Below are positions 25,011 through 32,987 of a DNA stretch of 64,000 bases, piece after piece. The notes under the pieces are model-generated. The model made no database searches. It had not been told where the DNA came from and worked only from the letters and a program-made list of their open reading frames with translations. The translations under genes were made by a program, and so were the position numbers. This DNA comes from JAFGXW01 sp964634385 (GTDB lineage: Bacteria > Bacillota_I > Bacilli_A > Izemoplasmatales > Izemoplasmataceae), in NCBI GenBank assembly GCA_964634385.1, contig CAZWIZ010000002.1:1-64000 (forward strand), written 5' to 3'. The stretch's first letter is position 1, and every line of letters starts with the position of its first letter.

Positions 25011-25209
25011 CTAAATACTTAATTCTATCCAAAACAAATAAACAAACAGAATAAGGATAATCCCAGGAGATTAACTAATTAGAAATCCTCCGATATTTTC
25101 AATTAAAGATAGGTCCATATTAAATGCATCAAATCCCATCAAAATTAAAAAAGCTCCGATTAATAATAAAAACACTTTTCCACTGATTAATATTTTATGT
25201 TCACAAATC
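25011..25209 (-). pseudogene. Broken small membrane protein gene
   Basis: In one minus-strand frame this reads a hydrophobic stretch (ISGKVFLLLIGAFLILMGFDAFN), then LIENIGGFLIS, a TAA at 25073-25071, and in the same frame SPGIILILFVYLFWIELSI before a final TAG. The two hydrophobic halves separated by one stop look like a two-helix protein of about 62 residues broken by a point change. No clear start with a ribosome site was found. It directly follows the purine nucleoside phosphorylase gene and precedes a good terminator. Confidence 0.5.
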
Positions 25210-26016
25210 TTTTACAATCTCTTTTATCCATAACGCTAAACTCTTAGAAGATTTGTTAGCCATTTTTACAACATTATCGTGAGAATGTTTTGTTTTTTGT
25301 ATTCCTGTTGCCATATTTGTTATAGTTGCAAAAGCTAGCGTTTTAATTCCTAAATAATTACTAACAATTGTTTCAGGAACAGTCGACATACCTACAGCAT
25401 CACTTCCCATAGCTTTCATCATACGAATTTCTGCTTTAGTTTCATAATATGGTCCAGTAAATCCTGTATAAATTCCTTCCACATATTTAATATTAAGTAT
25501 TTGTGCTTTTTCTTTTGCTAATGATCTTAATTTTAAAGAATATGGCTCCGTCATATCTGGAAATCTCGGACCTAATCTTTCATCATTTTTGCCAAATAAA
25601 GGATTTATTCCCATTAAATTAATAAAATCGTTTATAACCATAATACTCCCTGGTTTCAGTTTATCTGTATTTATTCCTCCACAAGAATTCGTTAAAATTA
25701 AATTTTCAATTCCTAACAGTTTAAATACATATATTGGGAAAGTAATTTCTTTCATTGAATAGCCTTCATAATAATGAAATCTTCCACTCATTAACAATAC
25801 TTCTTTGCCTTCTAATTTACCATATATTAGTTTTGATATATGCCCTTTTACAGTACTAACTTTAAAATTAGGAATTTCTTCATATAATATTTCTACTTTA
25901 TCATATAATTCATCCATTATACTTGTAAGTCCACTTCCTAATATTATTGCTGTTTTGGGATTCCCTAAATATTTTGATTCAATAACTTTTTTTGCTTCTA
26001 ATGCTTTATCATACAT
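25201..26016 (-). CDS. punA: Purine nucleoside phosphorylase
   Basis: This enzyme splits purine ribo- and deoxyribonucleosides with phosphate in the purine salvage pathway. The 271 residues belong to the trimeric PNP/MTAP family. Landmarks are the phosphate-binding ILGSGLTS near residue 25, SGRFHYYEGYSMKEI (about 77-91), LTNSCGGIN, GPYYETKAEIRMMKAMGSDAVGMSTVPE (base and sugar binding), and ATITNMATGI. The ATG follows a weak GAGGTGA. The stop is TGA, evidence that TGA is a stop codon here. Family membership is clear; substrate range is inferred. Confidence 0.94.
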   Translation of the reverse strand: MYDKALEAKKVIESKYLGNPKTAIILGSGLTSIMDELYDKVEILYEEIPNFKVSTVKGHISKLIYGKLEGKEVLLMSGRFHYYEGYSMKEITFPIYVFKLLGIENLILTNSCGGINTDKLKPGSIMVINDFINLMGINPLFGKNDERLGPRFPDMTEPYSLKLRSLAKEKAQILNIKYVEGIYTGFTGPYYETKAEIRMMKAMGSDAVGMSTVPETIVSNYLGIKTLAFATITNMATGIQKTKHSHDNVVKMANKSSKSLALWIKEIVKDL

Positions 26017-26080
26017 GATTTCACCTCATAAAAATTATAACAAATATTACACTTTATAAAAAGTGTTTAAAATAATCAGT

Positions 26081-26704
26081 CTATTTCTTTTGGAGCTTAT
26101 CTTCTAAATAATCAATTAAATGTGATATTCTTTTATACACTAAAAATGTTATTAAGTAGACTAATCCTGATAATAAAATATTAAAAGGTATTGCACTAAA
26201 TAAAATATATTTTTCCATATAGTTTTCTGTAGTTACTCCAGGAATTATTGAAAGCATTCCAACAAGTGGTTCTACTGCACCATTAAAATAAAATTCAATA
26301 TAAAAATCAATAACAAATAAATAGTTTGCCATGACGGCTACAAAAGTCCAAACAAGCATTCCACATAAGCTTGCAATTATTGCTCCTTTTTTTGTTTTTA
26401 TTTTTTTATATATAATTGATGATGTTAACACAGTCGACATCCCTATAATTAAATCTATAATTTCTCCAGACCCAGCAGTAGATGAAAAAGGAAGTTTTAT
26501 TAATGTTCTAATGATAACAATCGTTGCTCCACCAACCGGTCCCAATACAAATCCCCCGATAATCGCGGGCAAATTAGAAAACTGAATATCTAAAAAACTC
26601 GGGAAAATAAAAGGCAATGGAAATTTCAATATAAAATAAAATAATAATGATAATGCACTTAGGTTTGCAATAATAACAATTTGTAATGTTTTATTATTTC
26701 TCAT
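26081..26704 (-). CDS. ribU: Riboflavin ECF transporter S component RibU
   Basis: RibU is the riboflavin-binding membrane subunit of an ECF transporter. The roughly 207-residue protein has about six helices. Features fitting RibU are FPLPFIFPSFLDIQFSNLPAIIGGF, then LGPVGGATIVIIRTLIKL. A downstream helix TTENYMEKYILFSAIPFNILL is also typical. The FMN riboswitch upstream confirms a flavin role. I chose the ATG at 26704, which follows GGAGG at eight bases; the longer frame runs back into the riboswitch terminator. Shared ECF ATPase and T subunits are elsewhere. Confidence 0.93.
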   Translation of the reverse strand: MRNNKTLQIVIIANLSALSLLFYFILKFPLPFIFPSFLDIQFSNLPAIIGGFVLGPVGGATIVIIRTLIKLPFSSTAGSGEIIDLIIGMSTVLTSSIIYKKIKTKKGAIIASLCGMLVWTFVAVMANYLFVIDFYIEFYFNGAVEPLVGMLSIIPGVTTENYMEKYILFSAIPFNILLSGLVYLITFLVYKRISHLIDYLEDKLQKK

Positions 26705-26723
26705 AATTTTTTCCTCCAAAAAT

Positions 26724-26755
26724 AAAAAAAAGCTAACGAATCGAATCATCGTTAG
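26724..26755 (-). terminator. Expression-platform terminator of the FMN riboswitch
   Basis: On the minus strand CTAACGA pairs with TCGTTAG and is followed by a T-run just before the ribU ribosome site. FMN binding would be expected to favour this terminator. Confidence 0.85.
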
Positions 26756-26780
26756 GCATCAAAAAAAGAATATTAAAATA

Positions 26781-26890
26781 TCTTCTTCCATCTAGACTAT
26801 ACTATCGGTATAGGATTCACACCTATTCATGCGTCTTAATCACGCTCGCGGACTTTACCGCCGGTCAGGAATTCCACCCTGCCCTGAAGA
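26781..26890 (-). ncRNA. FMN riboswitch (RFN element)
   Basis: On the minus strand the leader starts TCTTCAGGGCAGGGTG and continues with ACCGGCGGTAAAGTCCGCGA. AGGTGTGAATCCT and ACCGATAGTATAGTCTAGAT follow, and GGAAGAAGA closes the outer stem. These are the conserved RFN segments in order. It precedes ribU. Confidence 0.97.
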
Positions 26891-26903
26891 TTAATTCACT
26901 TGT

Positions 26904-26932
26904 ATTATAGTTTAGTTTTTAATTATAGTCAA
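26904..26932 (-). promoter_or_regulatory. Promoter of the FMN riboswitch-ribU unit
   Basis: A -35 TTGACT (26932-26927) and a -10 TATAAT (26909-26904) are 17 bases apart, just upstream of the riboswitch. Confidence 0.8.
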
Positions 26933-26941
26933 ATAGAAAAC

Positions 26942-26966
26942 AAAAAAAGTGCAAAAGCACTTTTTT
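26942..26966 (-). terminator. Terminator of glgP
   Basis: On the minus strand AAAAAAGTGC pairs with GCACTTTTTT around TTTT, right after the glgP stop. Confidence 0.9.
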
Positions 26967-26968
26967 AG

Positions 26969-29365
26969 TTATTTCATCTTCCTAATATTCCATATTTCTT
27001 TTGCATATTGAGTTATTGTTCTATCACTTGAAAAATATCCACTTTTAGCAATATTTATAATACACGATTCATTCCATTTTGCTTGATTCTTATAATAATT
27101 ATTAGCTTTTTCATGGGCTATTTTATATTCTTCAAAATCTTTTAATACGAAATAGCGATCTTTATTCAATAATTTTTCTTTAATTTCTTTAAACTCATCA
27201 ATTGCTACTTTTTCAAAAAAACCATTTGTTAACTGATCAATTACTAATTTTAAATCATTATCTTTATTATATATATCTTTAGGAGAATAACTATTTTCAA
27301 TATTCATTTGATTTACTTCATCACTTGTTAATCCGAAAATAAAAATATTATCTTCTCCAACTAATTCAGCTATTTCAACGTTTGCTCCATCTAGTGTTCC
27401 CAATGTTAAAGCACCATTCATCATAAATTTCATATTTCCTGTCCCACTAGCTTCTTTTGAAGCTGTTGAAATTTGTTCTGATATATCACAGGCAGGCATT
27501 ATTTTTTCAGCATAAGTGACATTATAATTTTCAACAAAAATCACTTTTAACAAATTAGACGTATCATTATCATTATTTACTTTTTCCGCTATTGTATTAA
27601 TTAGTTTAATTATTAATTTAGCATAATAATATCCAGATGCAGCTTTAGCTCCAAAAATAAAACTATGAGGATAATAATTATCTTTAAATCTTTGGTCTGT
27701 TTTAAGTTTGTTATATATATACATTATATGAAGAGCATTCATTAATTGACGTTTATATTCATGCATTCTCTTTACTTGAATGTCAAATATTGATGTAGGA
27801 TCTAATTGAATTCCTTGTTCTTGATAAATACGATTTGCTAAAGCAATTTTTTTCTTTAGCTTCATATCTTTAATAAGTTTTTGATATTTTTTTGTTTTTG
27901 CCTTAACTAATAATTTTTCAAGTTCATTAGGATTATTCACCCAATTATCTGAAACTAAATCTATAATTGTTGACAACTCAGGATTAGAATGAAGTAGCCA
28001 TCTACGATGTGTTATTCCGTTTGTTTTATTATTAAATTTAGTAGGATATAAATCATTAAATTCTTTCATTTCAATATTTTTTAAAATATTAGTATGAAGT
28101 GCAGCCACACCATTCACGCTAAACGAACCTACAATAGCAAGATGAGCCATTCTAACTCTATCATATGCAATAATAGCTAATTTATTTATTAATTCTTGGC
28201 TATATTCTTTTTTTGTTAACATCCCACAAAAGCGACTATTAATTTCCTCGATTATTTGATAAATTCTTGGAAGTATTGGTTGAAAAATATCAACCGGCCA
28301 TTGTTCTAATGCTTCTGCTAAAATAGTATGATTTGTATATGCACAAGTTTTTGTTGTAATATCCCAAGCATTATCCCAACTTATTGAATGATCATCAATA
28401 AGTAATCTCATTAATTCTGCAATAATTAATGAAGGGTGTGTATCATTAATTTGAAAAACTAGTTTTTCAGGTATATTAGTATACGTTTTATATTTTTTAT
28501 AATGCTTATCAAGAATACTTTTAATTCCCGCAGCACTGAAAAAATATTGTTGTTTTAACCGCAATATTTTTCCTTCTCTTGTAGCATCATCAGGGTATAA
28601 AAATCCACTAATATTACGAATAGATAAATCATAAGTGAAAGCATCCATATCTTCTGGAAAAGTATCAGTTGGTTCAGCGTTCCATAATCTTAAACTAGTA
28701 ACAACTCCATTATCGTTTCCAACTATTGGAACATCGTAAGGAATAGCTTTAATAATTTCATTAGGAAAATAGATGGCAACATCATTTTCAAAATTTACAT
28801 ATCCACCAAAAGGAATATTAACGGTTTCTTCATCTCTTCTTACTTCCCATACATATCCATCTTTTAACCAATCATCGGGTTTTTCAACTTGATACCCATT
28901 TTCTATTTTTTGTTCAAAAAGGCCATATCTATATCGTATTCCATTTCCAAATCCAGGGTATTTAAGAGAAGCCATTGAGTCTAGAAAACATGCGGCTAGC
29001 CTTCCTAATCCACCATTTCCTAAACCTGCATCAGCTTCATAATCTTCAATTTCATTAATATCAATATTTTCTAAATTAAAACCTTTTTCAATAATATTTC
29101 TTAATCCTAAATTCATTATATTATTAGTAATTAAACGTCCCATTAAAAACTCCATTGAAAAATAATGAATTTCTTTTAAATTATTTTTATTTAAATATTC
29201 TTTTGTAGAAAGCCAATTATCAGCAATTACTTCACTAACCATTTCACCTAAAACATTATATTTTTGTCTAATACTAGCATCTTCTAATCTAATAATATAT
29301 CTTTTTTTAATTCTTAATTTAAATTCTTTTATAAACGTATGTTCATCTTTAAAAAAGACATCCAT
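26969..29365 (-). CDS. glgP: Glycogen phosphorylase
   Basis: GlgP releases glucose-1-phosphate from the non-reducing ends of glycogen or maltodextrin. The roughly 798 residues are of normal length. EDYEADAGLGNGGLGRLAAC lies near the N-terminus, followed by FQINDTHPSL and KTNGITHRRWL. The pyridoxal-phosphate lysine is in EASGTGNMKFMMNGALTLGT (about residue 640). I placed the start at the ATG at 29365, since GAGGAG precedes it by nine bases. It is the last glycogen gene of the cluster, but it has its own extended -10 promoter and an upstream operator-like site. Confidence 0.97.
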   Translation of the reverse strand: MDVFFKDEHTFIKEFKLRIKKRYIIRLEDASIRQKYNVLGEMVSEVIADNWLSTKEYLNKNNLKEIHYFSMEFLMGRLITNNIMNLGLRNIIEKGFNLENIDINEIEDYEADAGLGNGGLGRLAACFLDSMASLKYPGFGNGIRYRYGLFEQKIENGYQVEKPDDWLKDGYVWEVRRDEETVNIPFGGYVNFENDVAIYFPNEIIKAIPYDVPIVGNDNGVVTSLRLWNAEPTDTFPEDMDAFTYDLSIRNISGFLYPDDATREGKILRLKQQYFFSAAGIKSILDKHYKKYKTYTNIPEKLVFQINDTHPSLIIAELMRLLIDDHSISWDNAWDITTKTCAYTNHTILAEALEQWPVDIFQPILPRIYQIIEEINSRFCGMLTKKEYSQELINKLAIIAYDRVRMAHLAIVGSFSVNGVAALHTNILKNIEMKEFNDLYPTKFNNKTNGITHRRWLLHSNPELSTIIDLVSDNWVNNPNELEKLLVKAKTKKYQKLIKDMKLKKKIALANRIYQEQGIQLDPTSIFDIQVKRMHEYKRQLMNALHIMYIYNKLKTDQRFKDNYYPHSFIFGAKAASGYYYAKLIIKLINTIAEKVNNDNDTSNLLKVIFVENYNVTYAEKIMPACDISEQISTASKEASGTGNMKFMMNGALTLGTLDGANVEIAELVGEDNIFIFGLTSDEVNQMNIENSYSPKDIYNKDNDLKLVIDQLTNGFFEKVAIDEFKEIKEKLLNKDRYFVLKDFEEYKIAHEKANNYYKNQAKWNESCIINIAKSGYFSSDRTITQYAKEIWNIRKMK

Positions 29366-29388
29366 AAATATCACTCCTCGTTAGACCC

Positions 29389-29394
29389 ATTATA
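29389..29394 (-). promoter_or_regulatory. Extended -10 promoter of glgP
   Basis: The minus strand reads TTGGTATAATGGG: a consensus TATAAT with the TGN extension. The -35 region is weak. Confidence 0.55.
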
Positions 29395-29429
29395 CCAAAT
29401 TTACTGTCTTATTCCTTGTTTTACTATAA

Positions 29430-29443
29430 TGAAACCGTTACCC
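29430..29443 (-). promoter_or_regulatory. CcpA/LacI-type operator upstream of glgP
   Basis: The plus strand reads TGAAACCGTTACCC, which matches the CRE core TGNAANCGNWNNC at every fixed base. It lies between the glgD-glgA stop and the glgP promoter. The maltosyltransferase gene has the same TGAAANCGNTACC motif upstream. Confidence 0.55.
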
Positions 29444-29446
29444 TAT

Positions 29447-31864
29447 TTAATTTTCGATAATAGTATTATAAAATTCGATATATTTTTGTGTAGATTTCGC
29501 TAAACTATTATCAGATTTCATCGCTCTTTCCATAAGCTTATTCCAGTCTTTTTTATTTGAAACAAATAAATTATAAACATTATTTATCGTAATTTTCATT
29601 TCATTAGAATCATAATTATTAAATGTAAATCCATTTCCCTTTTTAGTTATAACATCATATTTATCAACCGTATCATTAAGTCCACCAGTTCTTCTTACAA
29701 TTGGTAAAGTACCATATTTCAAAGCAATCATTTGCCCAAGTCCACATGGTTCAAAACGTGATGGCATTAAGAAAACATCTGCCCCTGCATAAATATAATT
29801 AGGGCTAGTTGCGTCATATCCAATATTAAGTTTAATTTGTGTAGGATGTCTTTGTTCTAGTTTTATTAATTCTTTAATGTATTTTTCATCTCCGGAACCT
29901 AATAAGATAAATTGGATATTAGAATTGTTATTTAATAGTTCATCAAATGAGTTTAAAATTAAATCAAACCCTTTTTGTTCTACAATTCTTGTGACCATTC
30001 CAATAATAAATTTATTTTTATCAATTAATAAATTCATCTTTTTTTGAAGATATAATTTATTTTCTAGTTTATTCTCAATATTATCAATGGAATAATTAGT
30101 TTTAATAATTTTATCTGATAATGGATTAAAAGTACTAGATATTCCATTTAAAATGCCATAAAATTCTCTTTCTCTTTTCAATAAAGAATAAGTTAAGTTT
30201 TTACCATAATATTCATATTTTAACTCTTCTTTATATGTTGGAGAAACTGTCGATAATTTTGAAGCAGTGTTAATTCCTATTTCTAAAAAATTAATTTTTT
30301 CATTTTTAAAAACAAAATTAGTAATCCCTAATTTTTTAATAATTTTATTATCCGCAATCCCTTGATAATCAATATTATGAATAGTTAATAATGTTTTCAA
30401 GTCTTTATAAGGTGAATTATCTAATAAAAGCGGGATTAACGAGGTATGCCAATCATTAATGTGTACTAAATTAAAAGGTTTAAAATCATCAAGCATGTTA
30501 ACTACAGCTTTATTAAAGAATGCAAAACGATCAGCATCATTTTCATAGCCATAAACTCTTTCGTAATCAAAAAATGTAAAATTATCAATGAAATAATATT
30601 TCACTTTTTTATACTGATAACGGTAAACTCTTATTTTATATTTTTCTTCATCATAGTAAACTGTTTTAGAAAATTGATATTTTAAACTTTCAAAAAAAGT
30701 ATCTCTAATCTTTTTGTATAAAGGAAGAATAACTGTAATATCAATTCCTTGTCTTGCAAGATTTCTAGATAGCGATCCAATTACATCAGCTAATCCACCT
30801 GTTTTAATAAATGGATAACTCTCACTAGCAACAAGTAAAACTCTCAAGTTTTGGAAACTTGAAACAATTTGTTCTTTTTGAGTAACATACGGATTTTGCA
30901 ATGTTCCTTCAATTTGTGTATTTTTCTTAACAATTGTCTGTTTATCTAAAATCGTATAATTAAGAATAGAATCTTTTTCAATGACACAATTACTCATAAT
31001 AAAACTGTTTTTTACTAAGGCTCCTTCTTTAATTATTACATCTCGAGCAATAACACTATTTATAACAATTCCATCAATTAAACACCCACTTGATATCATT
31101 GAATTCTTTACTTCAGCATTTTTTAAATATCTAGCTGGAGGTGATGTTTTTTCTTTCGAATAAATTGGTCTCTCAGGAGTAAAAATACTACTTCCAATAT
31201 CAAATCTAAGCATATCTAAATTTGATTTTAAATAATTGAATGTATCAGTAATTGTCCGAGTATATCCTTGATGTTTATATATAACAACTTTTAAATTAGG
31301 AGCTTTTTCAACTAATTCCATCATTGTTCGATATTCCAGTGAATCATAAGTCATAATATAATCAATTAATAATTTTTTAGAAATAATAAACGTTTTTAAT
31401 CTTATATTCTTATACATTACTTCAGTAATATCAGCATTATTATCTACATGATATGTTAAACAATCATGAAAATCGATGTTCCACACAAGATTCGCGCTTG
31501 TAATAACCGCATAATCTTGACTAGAACGTTTAAAAAACTCAATGTGTTCATACATTCTTTGGAAAGTAATCATCTCATCTGGAGCAATATATAAACTTTT
31601 AGGTGGTAAAATAAAAAGACCATCTCTTCTTCTATCTAAATCCCATTTTTTACCACTACCAACATGGTCCTGAAGTGAACGATAATTTCCATAAGGAAAA
31701 ATAGCGACATTTGTAATTCGCGAATTTTTAATGTTAGAAAGAGTAAAATCAATTAACCGATACTTACCCGCAAATGGTAATGCTCCTGGCATTCTATGAA
31801 TAGTTAATTGTTCTAAATTATCTTTAAAAGTAGCATCTACAATAACAAATAAATTACTATTCAT
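29447..31864 (-). CDS. glgDA: GlgD-GlgA fusion: ADP-glucose pyrophosphorylase regulatory domain fused to glycogen synthase
   Basis: A single frame of about 805 residues joins two normally separate glycogen proteins. Residues 1 to about 338 are GlgD-like: HRMPGALPFAGKYRLIDFTLSN and the C-terminal left-handed beta-helix repeats (SMISSGCLIDG type), but no GGRGTRL catalytic loop, as in GlgD. From about residue 339 a full glycogen synthase follows: VASESYPFIKTGGLADVIGSL (ADP-glucose binding), HINDWHTSLIP, GMVTRIVEQKGFDL, and FEPCGLGQMIALKYG (catalytic Glu). The linker is only about ten residues. The start at 31864 follows AGGTG and overlaps glgC by eight bases. In Bacillus-type operons glgD and glgA are adjacent separate genes, which suggests a stop-codon-loss fusion. 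Confidence 0.92.
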   Translation of the reverse strand: MNSNLFVIVDATFKDNLEQLTIHRMPGALPFAGKYRLIDFTLSNIKNSRITNVAIFPYGNYRSLQDHVGSGKKWDLDRRRDGLFILPPKSLYIAPDEMITFQRMYEHIEFFKRSSQDYAVITSANLVWNIDFHDCLTYHVDNNADITEVMYKNIRLKTFIISKKLLIDYIMTYDSLEYRTMMELVEKAPNLKVVIYKHQGYTRTITDTFNYLKSNLDMLRFDIGSSIFTPERPIYSKEKTSPPARYLKNAEVKNSMISSGCLIDGIVINSVIARDVIIKEGALVKNSFIMSNCVIEKDSILNYTILDKQTIVKKNTQIEGTLQNPYVTQKEQIVSSFQNLRVLLVASESYPFIKTGGLADVIGSLSRNLARQGIDITVILPLYKKIRDTFFESLKYQFSKTVYYDEEKYKIRVYRYQYKKVKYYFIDNFTFFDYERVYGYENDADRFAFFNKAVVNMLDDFKPFNLVHINDWHTSLIPLLLDNSPYKDLKTLLTIHNIDYQGIADNKIIKKLGITNFVFKNEKINFLEIGINTASKLSTVSPTYKEELKYEYYGKNLTYSLLKREREFYGILNGISSTFNPLSDKIIKTNYSIDNIENKLENKLYLQKKMNLLIDKNKFIIGMVTRIVEQKGFDLILNSFDELLNNNSNIQFILLGSGDEKYIKELIKLEQRHPTQIKLNIGYDATSPNYIYAGADVFLMPSRFEPCGLGQMIALKYGTLPIVRRTGGLNDTVDKYDVITKKGNGFTFNNYDSNEMKITINNVYNLFVSNKKDWNKLMERAMKSDNSLAKSTQKYIEFYNTIIEN

Positions 31865-32987
31865 TGTTTTCACCTGTCTTCCAAAGATAATCATTATCAA
31901 CAACTGTTACTTCATCAAACTTTAATGATGTATTAGCTGAAATAACAGATCCTTCTATTATTATTGCTTTTTCAATATAACAGTTTTCACCTATTTTAAC
32001 ATTTTGATGAATAATTGTATCTTTAATAATTGAACCTTTTTTTACAATAACACCACTACTAATTATTGAATGAATAATTTGTGCATAAATTAAACAACCA
32101 TCACTAATCATTGAGTTATATATTTTATCACTTTCAACAATATGATGTGGTGGTAAATTAACTGATTTTGTAAAAATCGGAAATGATGTATACTCATTAA
32201 TTTTTAAATATTGAGGATTATCTAATAAGTCCATATTAGCTTTATATAAACTATTAATTGTTCCAACATCTTTAAAATATCCGGGAAATTGATAACCGTA
32301 AATATTTAATTTTCTAGTTAATCCTAGTGGAATAATATCTTTTCCAAAATCAAATTGTTCTTCTTTTGTAATATCTAATAATTCTTTTAATACTTTTCTA
32401 TTAAATATATATATTCCCATTGAAGCTGAAGATGATTTTGGATATTTTGGTTTTTCTTCAAAACTAATAATTTTATTACTTTTATCCATTTCTAATATTC
32501 CAAATCGAGAAGCTTCATCTAATACTTTAAATGTTGAAATTGTAATATCGGCATTAGTTTTAATATGTTGGTTAATCATTAAATTATAATCCATTCTATA
32601 AATATGATCTCCCGCTAAAATTAAAACATAATCAGGATCAAATTGATTTATATATCGAAAATGTTGGTTTATAGCGTGAGCTGTACCTTTTTGCCAAACT
32701 TCACCATCTATTGATGTATAAGGCGTCAAAAAAGAAATTCCACCTTCTGTAACATCTAAATCCCAAGTACTTCCATGTTCAATATAACTAAGTAATTCGT
32801 ATGGCTCATATTGTGTGATAAGTCCAATAGTAGATATTCCAGAATTAGATAAATTACTTAGAACAAAATCAACCAATCGGTATTTACCACCAAAAGTAAC
32901 CGCTGGTTTTGCGGTTGATTTTGTAATCTTCCCAAGTCTTGTTCCTCTTCCTCCAACTAGTACCATCGCTACTATTTGCTTTTTCAT
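31857..32987 (-). CDS. glgC: Glucose-1-phosphate adenylyltransferase
   Basis: GlgC makes ADP-glucose from glucose-1-phosphate and ATP, the committed step of bacterial glycogen synthesis. The 376 residues carry the nucleotide-binding VLVGGRGTRLGKITKSTAKPAV at the N-terminus, GTAHAINQHF, AGDHIYRMDY (metal-binding Asp), FEEKP, and the sugar-phosphate region with YFKDVGTI. A C-terminal beta-helix (SIISSGVIVKKGS) follows. It abuts glgB upstream and overlaps the glgD-glgA fusion downstream. The active site is intact, so the fused GlgD part would be the regulatory partner. Confidence 0.97.
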   Translation of the reverse strand: MKKQIVAMVLVGGRGTRLGKITKSTAKPAVTFGGKYRLVDFVLSNLSNSGISTIGLITQYEPYELLSYIEHGSTWDLDVTEGGISFLTPYTSIDGEVWQKGTAHAINQHFRYINQFDPDYVLILAGDHIYRMDYNLMINQHIKTNADITISTFKVLDEASRFGILEMDKSNKIISFEEKPKYPKSSSASMGIYIFNRKVLKELLDITKEEQFDFGKDIIPLGLTRKLNIYGYQFPGYFKDVGTINSLYKANMDLLDNPQYLKINEYTSFPIFTKSVNLPPHHIVESDKIYNSMISDGCLIYAQIIHSIISSGVIVKKGSIIKDTIIHQNVKIGENCYIEKAIIIEGSVISANTSLKFDEVTVVDNDYLWKTGENNE

